This document shows, piece after piece, positions 32,761 to 40,120 of a stretch of DNA of 64,000 nucleotides. The stretch is from positions 1 to 64,000 of the forward strand of contig JAPLCC010000045.1 of assembly GCA_026392415.1 (NCBI GenBank), read 5' to 3'. Numbering within the stretch: position 1 is the first letter of the stretch; every line of letters begins with the position of its first letter. Position numbers and translations under genes: made by a program. Under the pieces are notes generated by a model. The model had not been told where the DNA came from and did no database searches. It worked only from the letters and a program-made list of their open reading frames with translations. The stretch comes from Propionibacteriales bacterium (GTDB lineage: Bacteria > Actinomycetota > Actinomycetes > Propionibacteriales > Nocardioidaceae).

Positions 32761-33887
32761 GCCCGATCCACCGTGACCCCGGGCGCGAACTTCGGCACGC
32801 GCACGATCACCTTGGTGCCGGCGCCGGGTGCGGTCTCCACGACCAGACCGTAGTCGTCCCCGAAGGTCGCGCGCAGCCGTGCGTCGACGTTGCCGAGACC
32901 GATCGAGTCGAGTGCCTCGTCGCCCGCGAGGGCGCGGCGTACCTTCTCGGGATCCTCGCCGACCCCGTTGTCCTCGACCTCGATGACCGCTTCGTGCCCG
33001 CGGTCATGGGCGTTGATCGTGAGATGCCCCGTGTGGTCGACGCCTTCGAGACCGTGGCGTACGGCGTTCTCCACCAGGGGCTGGATGCACAGGAACGGTA
33101 CGACGACCGGGAGCACCTCGGGCGCGACGTTGAGCGTGACCTGGAGCCGGTCGCCGAAGCGCGCCTGTTCGAGGAGGAGATAGCGCTCGATCGACCGCAG
33201 CTCCTCGGCAAGGGTCGTGAACTCGCCGTGCCGACGGAAGGAGTAACGGGTGAAGTCGGCGAACTCGAGCAGCAGTTCGCGCGCCCGGTCGGGGTCGGTG
33301 CGCACGAAGCTGGCGATCGCGTTGAGCGAGTTGTAGACGAAGTGCGGGCTGATCTGGGCCCGCAGGGCCCGGATCTCGGCCTCGATCATCCGGTTGCGGT
33401 GCGCGTCGAGCTCGGCGAGCTCGAGCTGCCCCGACACCCACTGGGCCACTTCCTCGGTGGCTCGCACCAGGCCCGCGGTCGTCGTCGGCGCAAACGCCTG
33501 GACCGTGCCGAGCACCCTGCCCTCCACGATCAACGGGCTGGCCACCCCGCTGCGCACCGGACAGCCGTTGGTGATGCAGCCGAGCTGCCCACGGTCCACC
33601 GTGCGGGTGCTGCCGCGCTCGATCGTCAGCAGCCCGACGACGGCGGCCTGGTCGAGGTGGTGGTTGCCGACCCCGTCCCACGCCAGCACCGACTCGGTGT
33701 CGGTGATCGCCATCGCCGGCGTGCCGAGCAGGTTGCGCAGGTGGCGGACCGCACGCTCGGCGCTCGCCGTGGTCAGTCCTTCACGCAGGGCGGGCGCAGC
33801 CAGTGACGCCTGGTGCAGTGCCCGGAACGCCGCGCGGTCCGCGTCACTGCCCAGGTGGCCCCGTCGCCACCGTCCCGCGTTCCGCAT
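32757..33887 (-). CDS. LytS-type sensor histidine kinase, soluble, GAF-like sensor
   Basis: A 376-residue kinase without membrane helices. Residues 40-150 resemble a GAF sensor and contain a Cys pair (GCITNGCP, Cys104 and Cys109). The His-kinase domain has the phospho-acceptor His182 in ISPHFVYNSLNAI, characteristic of the LytS/YehU class. The ATPase domain has PLVENAVRHGLEG and VEDNGVGEDPEKV. The signal is therefore probably cytoplasmic. The ATG at 33887 is chosen; a GTG six codons upstream is possible, and the longer open frame runs into the methyltransferase gene. It overlaps the regulator by ATGA. Confidence 0.88.
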   Translation of the reverse strand: MRNAGRWRRGHLGSDADRAAFRALHQASLAAPALREGLTTASAERAVRHLRNLLGTPAMAITDTESVLAWDGVGNHHLDQAAVVGLLTIERGSTRTVDRGQLGCITNGCPVRSGVASPLIVEGRVLGTVQAFAPTTTAGLVRATEEVAQWVSGQLELAELDAHRNRMIEAEIRALRAQISPHFVYNSLNAIASFVRTDPDRARELLLEFADFTRYSFRRHGEFTTLAEELRSIERYLLLEQARFGDRLQVTLNVAPEVLPVVVPFLCIQPLVENAVRHGLEGVDHTGHLTINAHDRGHEAVIEVEDNGVGEDPEKVRRALAGDEALDSIGLGNVDARLRATFGDDYGLVVETAPGAGTKVIVRVPKFAPGVTVDRA

Positions 33888-33916
33888 CCGCCCATCGTGC
33901 CCCACGAAGGGCGAGG

Positions 33917-34816
33917 TCAGCGGAAGTCGATGAGAAGCATCCCGGAATCGTCGTCGGCGGGCGGCTCGACGGCCGCGGCCATGGCACCGACGGACACTGA
34001 CTCGTCGTCCGAGCGCTCGATCACGAGGTCGAGCGCGTCCGTCGTACCGCTCTCGGGGCGCGGGGTCTGCGGACGGATGCCGACGAGGGCGCGGAAGCAC
34101 TCGGTGACGTAGGGCAGCTGCATGCCGTCCATGCCGCGGCCGAAGTCGTCGTAGAACGCGAGCACCTCGCGGATCCGCGACTCCTGGCCGGTGCGCTCCA
34201 GAGTGGCGACGTCGGACAGCGAGCGGACGAGGTCCTGCACCGACGCGCGCTGGATCACCTGCCACTGCTTGAACGCCTTCTCGTCGGCGGGGCCGAAGTA
34301 GGGCGAGGTCTCCAGCGCCTCGCCGAGGCCGGCGCCGGGTGCGTGGTGGCCGATCAGGTTGCCGAGCCGCTTGACCCACGGGATCCGCTCGTCGCGCAGG
34401 TTGCGGATGACGGCGAGCGAACCGCCACGGCGCAGGACGCGGGCGATCTCGGGCAGCGCCTTCTCGTGGTCGAACCACTCGTAGGCATTACCGGCGATGA
34501 CCAGGTCGAAGGTCGCGTCCGCGGCCGGGATCTCCTCGGCACCGGTCTGCGAGACCCGCAGCTCGGGGATGCGGTCGGCGAGCCGTTCGAGCATGCGCGC
34601 GTCGGGGTCGGTGGCGTGGACGTCGTGGCCCAGGGCGACGAGGTGCTCGGTCAGCTTGCCGGTGCCGGCGCCGAGCTCGAGCACGGACAGCGGCTGGTCG
34701 CCGGTCAGCCACGCCACGGCATCGCGCGGGTAGCCGGGCTGGCCGCGGTCGTAGGCGTCGACCACGCTGCCGAAGCAGAGTGCGGCCGCTGCAGGGGGAG
34801 TGGAGTCGGTAGCCAT
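33917..34816 (-). CDS. class I SAM-dependent methyltransferase
   Basis: A 299-residue cytoplasmic methyltransferase. FGSVVDAYDRGQPGYP near the N-terminus, SAM motif I VLELGAGTGKLTEHL, motif II acidic residue in VHATDPDARML, and FDLVIAGNAYEWFDHEKAL, all as in methyltransferase-11/UbiE-like proteins. Substrate unknown. It lies upstream of the kinase operon with a 29-base gap and may be its first gene. It is divergent from the Fic-like gene, with 82 bases between starts. Confidence 0.88.
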   Translation of the reverse strand: MATDSTPPAAAALCFGSVVDAYDRGQPGYPRDAVAWLTGDQPLSVLELGAGTGKLTEHLVALGHDVHATDPDARMLERLADRIPELRVSQTGAEEIPAADATFDLVIAGNAYEWFDHEKALPEIARVLRRGGSLAVIRNLRDERIPWVKRLGNLIGHHAPGAGLGEALETSPYFGPADEKAFKQWQVIQRASVQDLVRSLSDVATLERTGQESRIREVLAFYDDFGRGMDGMQLPYVTECFRALVGIRPQTPRPESGTTDALDLVIERSDDESVSVGAMAAAVEPPADDDSGMLLIDFR

Positions 34817-34885
34817 CAGGGCGAGAGTACGGCGAGCGCGGGGCCGGATCGCGGAGCCACGCCTCGCAGCGCCGATGAAGGCGAC

Positions 34886-34901
34886 TAGCCTTGCCCCGGT
34901 G
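34886..34901 (+). promoter_or_regulatory. leaderless promoter of the Fic-like gene
   Basis: TAGCCT at 34886-34891 is followed by seven bases and then the GTG start at 34899. No Shine-Dalgarno sequence is present. This is the usual pattern of actinobacterial leaderless genes, and it decides the start. Confidence 0.6.
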
Positions 34902-35627
34902 AGCACGGATCCGCACGCCTGGCTGGTGTCCCTCGAAGGCGTTCCTTCGGGCTTCACGGCTGCCCGCGACGGCATCGACGTCGTCCTGCGCGACCGTGGG
35001 TTGCGCCGCACCAGCCCCGAGCTCACGGCCGAGTCCCTGTTGCGCGGCGCCCACGCGAGCGCGGTGCTCGAGGGGTCCACCTCGACGCTCGCCGAGGTGC
35101 GGGCGGGCACGGGTGACGAGACCGCGACGGTCGCCGTACGGCTGGCAACGGAGTTGCTCTCGCTGATGCCGGTCCTGCGGCGTCAGCCGTTGCAGGCGCT
35201 GGCCCGGATGCACACGGTGGTGGCGCGCGACGTACTCCCCGACGAGCTGCTGGGTCGCCCACGCGACGGCGATGCGGCGTTGAAGCTGCGAGCCGTGGCC
35301 GAGCTGATCACGGCGCCCACCGAAGCGCCGGCCCTGGCCGTGGCCGCGGTGGTGCACGCCTACCTCGTGTCCGCAGCGCCCTTCGGCTCCCACAACGGCA
35401 TCGTGGCGCGGGCCACCGAGCGACTGCTGCTCGCGGTCAAGGGCGTCGACGAGAAGTCACTGATCGTCCCTGAGGCCGCGCACCTCGCGCTGCGCCCGCA
35501 GTACGAGTCGAACCTTCGGGGCTGGGCCGCCGGGGGTCAGGCCGGCCGGCATGCGTGGCTGATCTACGCGACCGAGGCGTACGCCGCCGCGGCCGAGGCG
35601 AGCCCGCTGGTGCGCGAGGCGGAGTAG
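34899..35627 (+). CDS. Fic-like protein with degenerate active site
   Basis: A 242-residue protein resembling Fido-domain proteins. SAVLEGSTSTLAEV corresponds to the SxxxEG inhibitory motif found in Fic proteins. The catalytic loop HxFx(D/E)GNGRxxR appears as AYLVSAAPFGSHNGIVARATER: the catalytic His and one of the Gly-Asn-Gly-Arg residues are changed, so AMP transfer is doubtful. The GTG at 34899 is supported by a leaderless promoter; an ATG at 34875 is possible. Orthologues often lie near the HAD/tad locus in actinobacteria; here the ABC cassette separates them. Function unknown. Confidence 0.65.
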   Translation: MSTDPHAWLVSLEGVPSGFTAARDGIDVVLRDRGLRRTSPELTAESLLRGAHASAVLEGSTSTLAEVRAGTGDETATVAVRLATELLSLMPVLRRQPLQALARMHTVVARDVLPDELLGRPRDGDAALKLRAVAELITAPTEAPALAVAAVVHAYLVSAAPFGSHNGIVARATERLLLAVKGVDEKSLIVPEAAHLALRPQYESNLRGWAAGGQAGRHAWLIYATEAYAAAAEASPLVREAE

Positions 35628-35644
35628 AACCGTCCGGACATGCA

Positions 35645-35681
35645 GGTGGCACCCGAGTCAACGTATGTCTCGGGTGCCACC
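35645..35681. repeat. perfect hairpin after the Fic-like gene
   Basis: GGTGGCACCCGAG and its exact complement (13 bp) around an 11-nt loop, 18 bases after the stop codon. A strong stem without a T-tract; it may end transcription or stabilise the message. Confidence 0.6.
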
Positions 35682-35962
35682 GCTGACACGTGGTCCATGG
35701 GCTACCAGGCGTGCACCATTTCAGCTGCCCCGGAAGTGTTCCGGGATGCAAGCGCCCAATTAGGAAGGGTAGATCGCCGCGTGGGTACCGGGATCACGTG
35801 TTGTCTGTGGAGTTGTTGAGTCCTTTGTACGCCGCTTCGGCGGCACCTTCAAGGCTTGTGTTTTGAGGCCGCAGAGAGAACTCTGGGGGGTTGGGACGTG
35901 TCATTGATTCCGTCCTCGATCTCAGGTGTCCGACACGGCGCCGCCTTGATGAACTTGCTCAC
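35682..35962. other. non-coding stretch before the ABC cassette, no gene recognised
   Basis: About 280 bases with visibly lower GC than the neighbours and no convincing coding frame on either strand. It holds small stems, for example GCCGC-TTCG-GCGGC (UUCG tetraloop; the same stem occurs at about 54550 before topA). A structured leader or small RNA is possible, but I match it to no known family. Confidence 0.4.
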
Positions 35963-35985
35963 TTGACATACATGTATGATCATAC
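35963..35985 (+). promoter_or_regulatory. promoter with overlapping palindromes for the ABC cassette
   Basis: TTGACA (35963-35968) is a perfect -35 hexamer. Two overlapping 12-bp palindromes follow: CATACATGTATG (35967-35978) and GTATGATCATAC (35974-35985). The element is AT-rich in a GC-rich genome and sits 39 bases upstream of the start codon. CATAC-NN-GTATG recurs at 54373. Confidence 0.55.
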
Positions 35986-36023
35986 GAAACTGCCCTCCTG
36001 TCAGTCTCGGGAAGGGGCATGAA

Positions 36024-36425
36024 ATGAATCGCACCATCGCTGGCCTTTCGGCCAGCCTCCTGCTGCTCGCGGCGCCCACCACGGCGTTCGCGGCGAACGT
36101 GTCGTCGCAGGACGGCAGCGGGTATCAATACATCGCCAAGTGGTACCCCTGCGGTGCGAAGACCTATGGGAATCTCAAGTCGAAGTCGGGCGACCGGGTG
36201 TACTACAGCGGGTTGGCCATGTTCGGCAGCCTCATTGCGGACGAGGACTACGGTCGCTACACCGCAGACACGTCCTCCCGAACGCTCGTCGGCCGGTCCG
36301 GCACCATCGGTCCGACCGGCAAATGTGCTTACAGGGCTCACTTCACCGGCATCAAGACCCGCGTCTGTCGAAATCGCCCCCATCTGCCGGACCCCTGCGG
36401 AAGTCGGGAGACCCTCCGGAAGTGA
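36024..36425 (+). CDS. small secreted protein with four cysteines
   Basis: A 133-residue protein with a clear Sec signal peptide (MNRTIAGLSASLLLLAAPTTAFA, cleavage after residue 23). The mature part has four cysteines (WYPCG, GKCAYR, RVCRN, PDPCG), many Gly, Ser and Tyr, and a basic end. GAAGGGG lies seven bases before the ATG. It overlaps the ABC ATPase start by one base. Its length and its place before an ABC transporter recall secreted peptide or bacteriocin-like cassettes, but I cannot assign it to a known family. It may be a substrate, a ligand or an accessory factor of the transporter. Confidence 0.7.
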   Translation: MNRTIAGLSASLLLLAAPTTAFAANVSSQDGSGYQYIAKWYPCGAKTYGNLKSKSGDRVYYSGLAMFGSLIADEDYGRYTADTSSRTLVGRSGTIGPTGKCAYRAHFTGIKTRVCRNRPHLPDPCGSRETLRK

Positions 36426-37210
36426 TGCCATCACCAGCTCAGATCTCCGGAGACGGAGATCGAGAACCGTCGCTGCAGGTCACCGTCGACGCAATGGAGA
36501 AGAAGTACCGCAACACCGTGGCGCTCGACGGTGTCAGCATGTCGATTCCCGAGGGGGTCACCTGCCTGCTCGGGAGGAATGGTGCCGGGAAGTCCACGCT
36601 CGTACGTCTCCTGGTCGGCGTCGAGAAGCCATCGGCGGGCCGGGTGACGATCCTTCACGGCGAGACCGAAGTGAGGGGTGCGGACAAGTTTGCCCGCATC
36701 GGGTGGCTTCCCCAGTCCTTCGGCTTTCCTGCCCGGATGGGCGTTGAGGACTTCGTTTCCTACGCGGCCTGGTTGAAGAGAGTTCCCAGGGCGGGGCTGG
36801 CTGAGTCGGTCGGGTCCACTCTGGACCTGGTCGATCTACGGGACTCCCGACACAAGCGACTTGGCGAGCTGTCTGGCGGCATGTTGAGACGGGCTGGTCT
36901 GGCTGCGGCGATCGTGCACCGGCCGAGCCTCCTCGTGCTCGATGAACCCACCGCTGGCCTTGATCCGGTGCAGCGCACCGACTTCCATCGGCGAATCGCC
37001 GAGATCGCAAAGACGACTTCGGTCCTTCTCGCCACCCATTTGCTGGAGGACGTCCAGGCCCTGGGTCGGTTCGTGTCGATCCTCGACCAGGGTTCGTTGG
37101 TCTGGCGCGGCACGGCAGCGGAACTGGTCGAAACTGTCGATGCAACCGGGGTCACGGTCGACGCCCTCCGGCAGGCGCTTCTTCGCCAGATCGGTGTGGA
37201 GTTCCCGTGA
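36425..37210 (+). CDS. ABC transporter ATP-binding protein
   Basis: A 261-residue ATPase with Walker A LGRNGAGKST (about residues 50-59), Q-loop IGWLPQSFG, signature LSGGMLRRAGLA, Walker B LLVLDEPTAGLDP and the switch His in LLATHLLEDV. It belongs to the drug/peptide-export type (CcmA/NatA-like). The start overlaps the secreted protein's stop (TGATG), so the two are coupled. It presumably energises the two membrane proteins downstream. Confidence 0.92.
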   Translation: MPSPAQISGDGDREPSLQVTVDAMEKKYRNTVALDGVSMSIPEGVTCLLGRNGAGKSTLVRLLVGVEKPSAGRVTILHGETEVRGADKFARIGWLPQSFGFPARMGVEDFVSYAAWLKRVPRAGLAESVGSTLDLVDLRDSRHKRLGELSGGMLRRAGLAAAIVHRPSLLVLDEPTAGLDPVQRTDFHRRIAEIAKTTSVLLATHLLEDVQALGRFVSILDQGSLVWRGTAAELVETVDATGVTVDALRQALLRQIGVEFP

Positions 37211-38535
37211 TGAGCCAACCCGACGGAGATCGTCAGCTCTGGTCAACGGGCAGCGCTGTCGCCCTTGCGACGGTCTGGTCGCTGGTGCCGCTCTACGGCG
37301 ACTGGTTCGGGTCCTGGGGAGAAACCACCTATGCCATCGACAGCTCGACAACCCTGGCATACCCCCTCCTAGCGGGGATTGCGGCGTGGGTCGCTTCTGG
37401 TCCCCGCCGTCGCCGCTACGCCTGGCTGGAGGTCTCGGCCGCCCGGACGTCGTTCGAGAGCGCGCTGAGAGCCGCCGCACGCACGGCACTTCCCGCCATC
37501 CTGGGCTGCCTGATTGTCGTAGCCGTGGCCATGATGGCCACCGGTACAGAGGCCACCTACGGCAAACCGCAGTTCGTCGCGCTCGCGCCCGTGGTTGCCG
37601 GCTTCGGATCGGCGGCGTGTTTCGGCGTGCTGGTCGGGCGATTGCTTCCATCGGCCCTGTCGCCGGTCGCGGCTGTTGTTTCAGTCTTCGCGATCGAGGT
37701 CTTCGTGGACATCGGAAATCCCTCTCTGCAGGGGTTCGCTGGGCTGGCGGTCGCCGATGGGCGGGATCGAACCTTCCGATTCACCGAGACGTGGATGCTC
37801 GAGCTGCGCGCACTGTGGCTGGTCGCCCTGGGATGGCTCTTCCTCGCGCTGGCAAGCCGGGCGGCGTCCCGGTGGCTCGTACCTTTCGCGGCGGTCTGTC
37901 TGCTGGCCGTCCCGCTGCTCGTCGTCGGCCCCGCGGGCCTGAAGGTCGACGAAGCAGCCTACGAACCAGTCTGCCGCGAGGAGGCGGGCGACGTCACGGT
38001 GTGCCTCTCCGCGGCGCGCAGCCATGCCGCTGACGAAGTTGCGCGGGCCATTGGTCCGGTCGTGGTCCTCTTGAGGGGGCTCCAGGGTGATGGATGGGAC
38101 TTCGTGGAGGAGGACATCGCCGATGACCCGTCCTTCGCCCTTCGAGACGATCGGCTATTGATCCCCTTCGGAGTTGTTCACGGGAACAGCAGCAATGCGC
38201 ACGTCGTCGACGAGCGGATGTTCCAGGCCTCGCTGATCGAATCGATTCTCCCGCGGTGCGTCGACCTGTCGCAGAACTCTCAGGGCAAGGCATACGCCAC
38301 CATCGCGGACGCGATCCAGCGCTGGGTGCTGACTGAGCTCGGTATCCCGACCGACGGGCAGACTGGCTATCAGTTCCCCAACCTCAGCGAGTACCTGTAC
38401 GACTACTCCAAGGTGTCGGCCTTCGACGAGCGTTGGGTCGGGCTGACGAGTTCTGAACGGCAGGACTGGTTCTCGATCCATGGTCGCGCATTGCTGGGCT
38501 GCGGCCTCACGTTCCTCGACGGCGAGGAACGATGA
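37210..38535 (+). CDS. membrane protein with large extracytoplasmic domain, ABC cassette
   Basis: A 441-residue protein. About seven membrane helices occupy residues 14-245 (for example ALPAILGCLIVVAVAMMATG and LWLVALGWLFLALAS). A 190-residue domain follows with four cysteines (CREEAGDVTVC, PRCVDL, LGCGLT), probably outside the membrane. I recognise no named family. It most likely forms part of the permease; the ectodomain may bind or process the exported molecule. The ATG at 37210 overlaps the ATPase stop by one base; a GTG one codon earlier is an alternative. Confidence 0.7.
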   Translation: MSQPDGDRQLWSTGSAVALATVWSLVPLYGDWFGSWGETTYAIDSSTTLAYPLLAGIAAWVASGPRRRRYAWLEVSAARTSFESALRAAARTALPAILGCLIVVAVAMMATGTEATYGKPQFVALAPVVAGFGSAACFGVLVGRLLPSALSPVAAVVSVFAIEVFVDIGNPSLQGFAGLAVADGRDRTFRFTETWMLELRALWLVALGWLFLALASRAASRWLVPFAAVCLLAVPLLVVGPAGLKVDEAAYEPVCREEAGDVTVCLSAARSHAADEVARAIGPVVVLLRGLQGDGWDFVEEDIADDPSFALRDDRLLIPFGVVHGNSSNAHVVDERMFQASLIESILPRCVDLSQNSQGKAYATIADAIQRWVLTELGIPTDGQTGYQFPNLSEYLYDYSKVSAFDERWVGLTSSERQDWFSIHGRALLGCGLTFLDGEER

Positions 38536-39167
38536 GGTACCACTTCGGCTCTCGAGGCTGGAACACGGCGTCGGGAGCGGCGCTGGCGGTCGCGCTCGTC
38601 GGCGCCTGCATCTTGGCGAACATTTCAGTGCAACTGCGGACGACGGCCGACTACCAGCTTTCCCTCGACATCCTCGATCGACTGGTCCTCGTCGGCATCG
38701 CCCTGCCGGTGGCGGTGATGGCCCGCCAGTTCGAGGATCGCGCGGCGTGGATGTTTGTCACGGGTGCACGGAACCGGGTGCTGGTCCGTGCGCGCTACTT
38801 CGCCATGGCAATGGCGCCCATGCTGCTGTCGGCTGTGGTCCTGGGCTGGATCGCGGCGCAGCCGGGGTTTGCTCGTCTGGTGCTTGCCGACTTCGTACTC
38901 CTGCTCGGAGCCGCCGTGGTGAGCGCCGTTGTCCTGGGTGCGCAGTTGTCGTGGACCCTTCCGGTGGCAATCACGCTCGGCTGCTCGACGCCCGGCTTGG
39001 TGCCGCTGTCCGCCAACCTGCTCGTGCGACAGGACGCGTCGGGGCACCTCATGGTGGCTGGCTTCCTTCTGCTGGCGCTGTCAGCCGCGTCGTTCTGCCT
39101 GTTCGACGACTATGGATTGTCGCGCCGACGACTCCTGGTCCGGCAATCAGGCGTGACGGACGAGTAG
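38532..39167 (+). CDS. membrane protein, ABC cassette
   Basis: A 211-residue protein with about six membrane helices (AALAVALVGACILANIS, LVLVGIALPVAVMA, AMAPMLLSAVVLGWIAA, VLLLGAAVVSAVVLGA and two more). It is coupled to the preceding gene by ATGA and is the last gene of the cassette. Probably the second permease subunit of the ABC exporter. The following HAD gene is convergent, 13 bases away. Confidence 0.7.
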   Translation: MRYHFGSRGWNTASGAALAVALVGACILANISVQLRTTADYQLSLDILDRLVLVGIALPVAVMARQFEDRAAWMFVTGARNRVLVRARYFAMAMAPMLLSAVVLGWIAAQPGFARLVLADFVLLLGAAVVSAVVLGAQLSWTLPVAITLGCSTPGLVPLSANLLVRQDASGHLMVAGFLLLALSAASFCLFDDYGLSRRRLLVRQSGVTDE

Positions 39168-39180
39168 CTCGATCCAGCGC

Positions 39181-39990
39181 TCAGGCGCTCAGCGCTCGTC
39201 GGCGCGCGCCCGCCCAGGCCAGTGCACCGACCGCGACGACGCCGCCGACAGCCAGTGCGGCCAGGGTCGGCTTCGGCGGTGGCAGGTGCAACCGCGACTG
39301 CAGTGCGACCGGGCGGGTGAACGCCAGCACCGGCCATCCCCGGCTCGCCGCGACCTTCCGCAGTTCCTTGTCGGGGTTGACGGCGTGCGGGTGTCCGACG
39401 ATCTCGAGCATGGGCACGTCAGTGATCGAGTCGGAGTAGCCCCAGGAGTTCTCGAGGTCGTAGCCGACCTCTGCTGCCAGCTCGCGGATGGCGTTGGCCT
39501 TCTCCTCGGCGTAGGCGTAGTAGTCGATCTCGCCGGTGTAGCGGCCGTCCTCGACCTTGAGCCGCGTTGCGATGACGCGGTCGGCGCCGAGCAGCGTGCC
39601 GATCGGCTCGACCACCTCGCTGCCGGACGTGGAGACGATGACCACGTCGCGACCCGCGGCGTGGTGCTCCTCGATGAGCCGCACGGCTTCGTCGTAGACC
39701 AGGGGGTCGACGATGTTGTGGAGGGTGTCGGCGACGATCTCGCGCACGGTGGCGACGTCCCAGCCGGCGCACAGCTGCGACATGAACTGACGCATCTTCT
39801 CGACCTGGTCGTGGTCGGCGCCACCGACCATGAAGACGAACTGGGCGTACGCCGAGCGCAGGACGGCGCGGCGCGAAATCAGCCCGCCGGCCTGGAAGGG
39901 CTTGGAGAACGCCAGCACGCTCGACTTCGCAATGATCGTCTTGTCGAGGTCGAAGAAAGCCGCGGTGGGCGCCGTACCCGGAAGGGCCAT
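39181..39990 (-). CDS. HAD-IB family hydrolase with C-terminal membrane anchor
   Basis: A 269-residue phosphatase of the SerB-like HAD-IB group. The nucleophile motif FFDLDKT has Asp14 and Asp16, motif II is VIVSTSG, and motif III/IV is GYSDSITDVPML. A final hydrophobic helix (TLAALAVGGVVAVGALAWAGARRR) suggests membrane attachment. Orthologues lie beside the tad/ssd genes in mycobacteria (the Rv3661 position), as here; the substrate is not known and phosphoserine is only one possibility. It is divergent from tadZ. Confidence 0.88.
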   Translation of the reverse strand: MALPGTAPTAAFFDLDKTIIAKSSVLAFSKPFQAGGLISRRAVLRSAYAQFVFMVGGADHDQVEKMRQFMSQLCAGWDVATVREIVADTLHNIVDPLVYDEAVRLIEEHHAAGRDVVIVSTSGSEVVEPIGTLLGADRVIATRLKVEDGRYTGEIDYYAYAEEKANAIRELAAEVGYDLENSWGYSDSITDVPMLEIVGHPHAVNPDKELRKVAASRGWPVLAFTRPVALQSRLHLPPPKPTLAALAVGGVVAVGALAWAGARRRALSA

Positions 39991-40120
39991 GCCTCCATCG
40001 TAGGTCGCAGAGCTGTCCGAAATGGCCACCTCCCCTCCACAACACGCGCCCGGATCGGCACGTTCCACAGTGCCGCCGGGGCAACGCATGCCGGCGTCGG
40101 CCCGCGGCGAGAACCTCCAC

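Noticed and set aside
35645..35681. Hairpin as a Rho-independent terminator
   Set aside because: A strong stem, but followed by mixed sequence without a T-run, so I list it as a hairpin only.
35682..35962. Known riboswitch or 6S-like RNA in the non-coding stretch
   Set aside because: I could not place the conserved cores of ydaO/c-di-AMP, c-di-GMP, cobalamin or 6S RNA; only small generic stems are visible.
36024..36425. Assignment of the secreted protein to the lactococcin 972 bacteriocin family
   Set aside because: The length and ABC context are suggestive, but the family's W-Y-G and S-x-Y-x-H patterns cannot be aligned convincingly.
40022..40120. Upstream ATG for tadZ at 40022
   Set aside because: The added 33 residues are low-complexity Pro/Ser/Ala and overlap the likely promoter with the divergent HAD gene; the ATG at 40121 gives the usual protein start.
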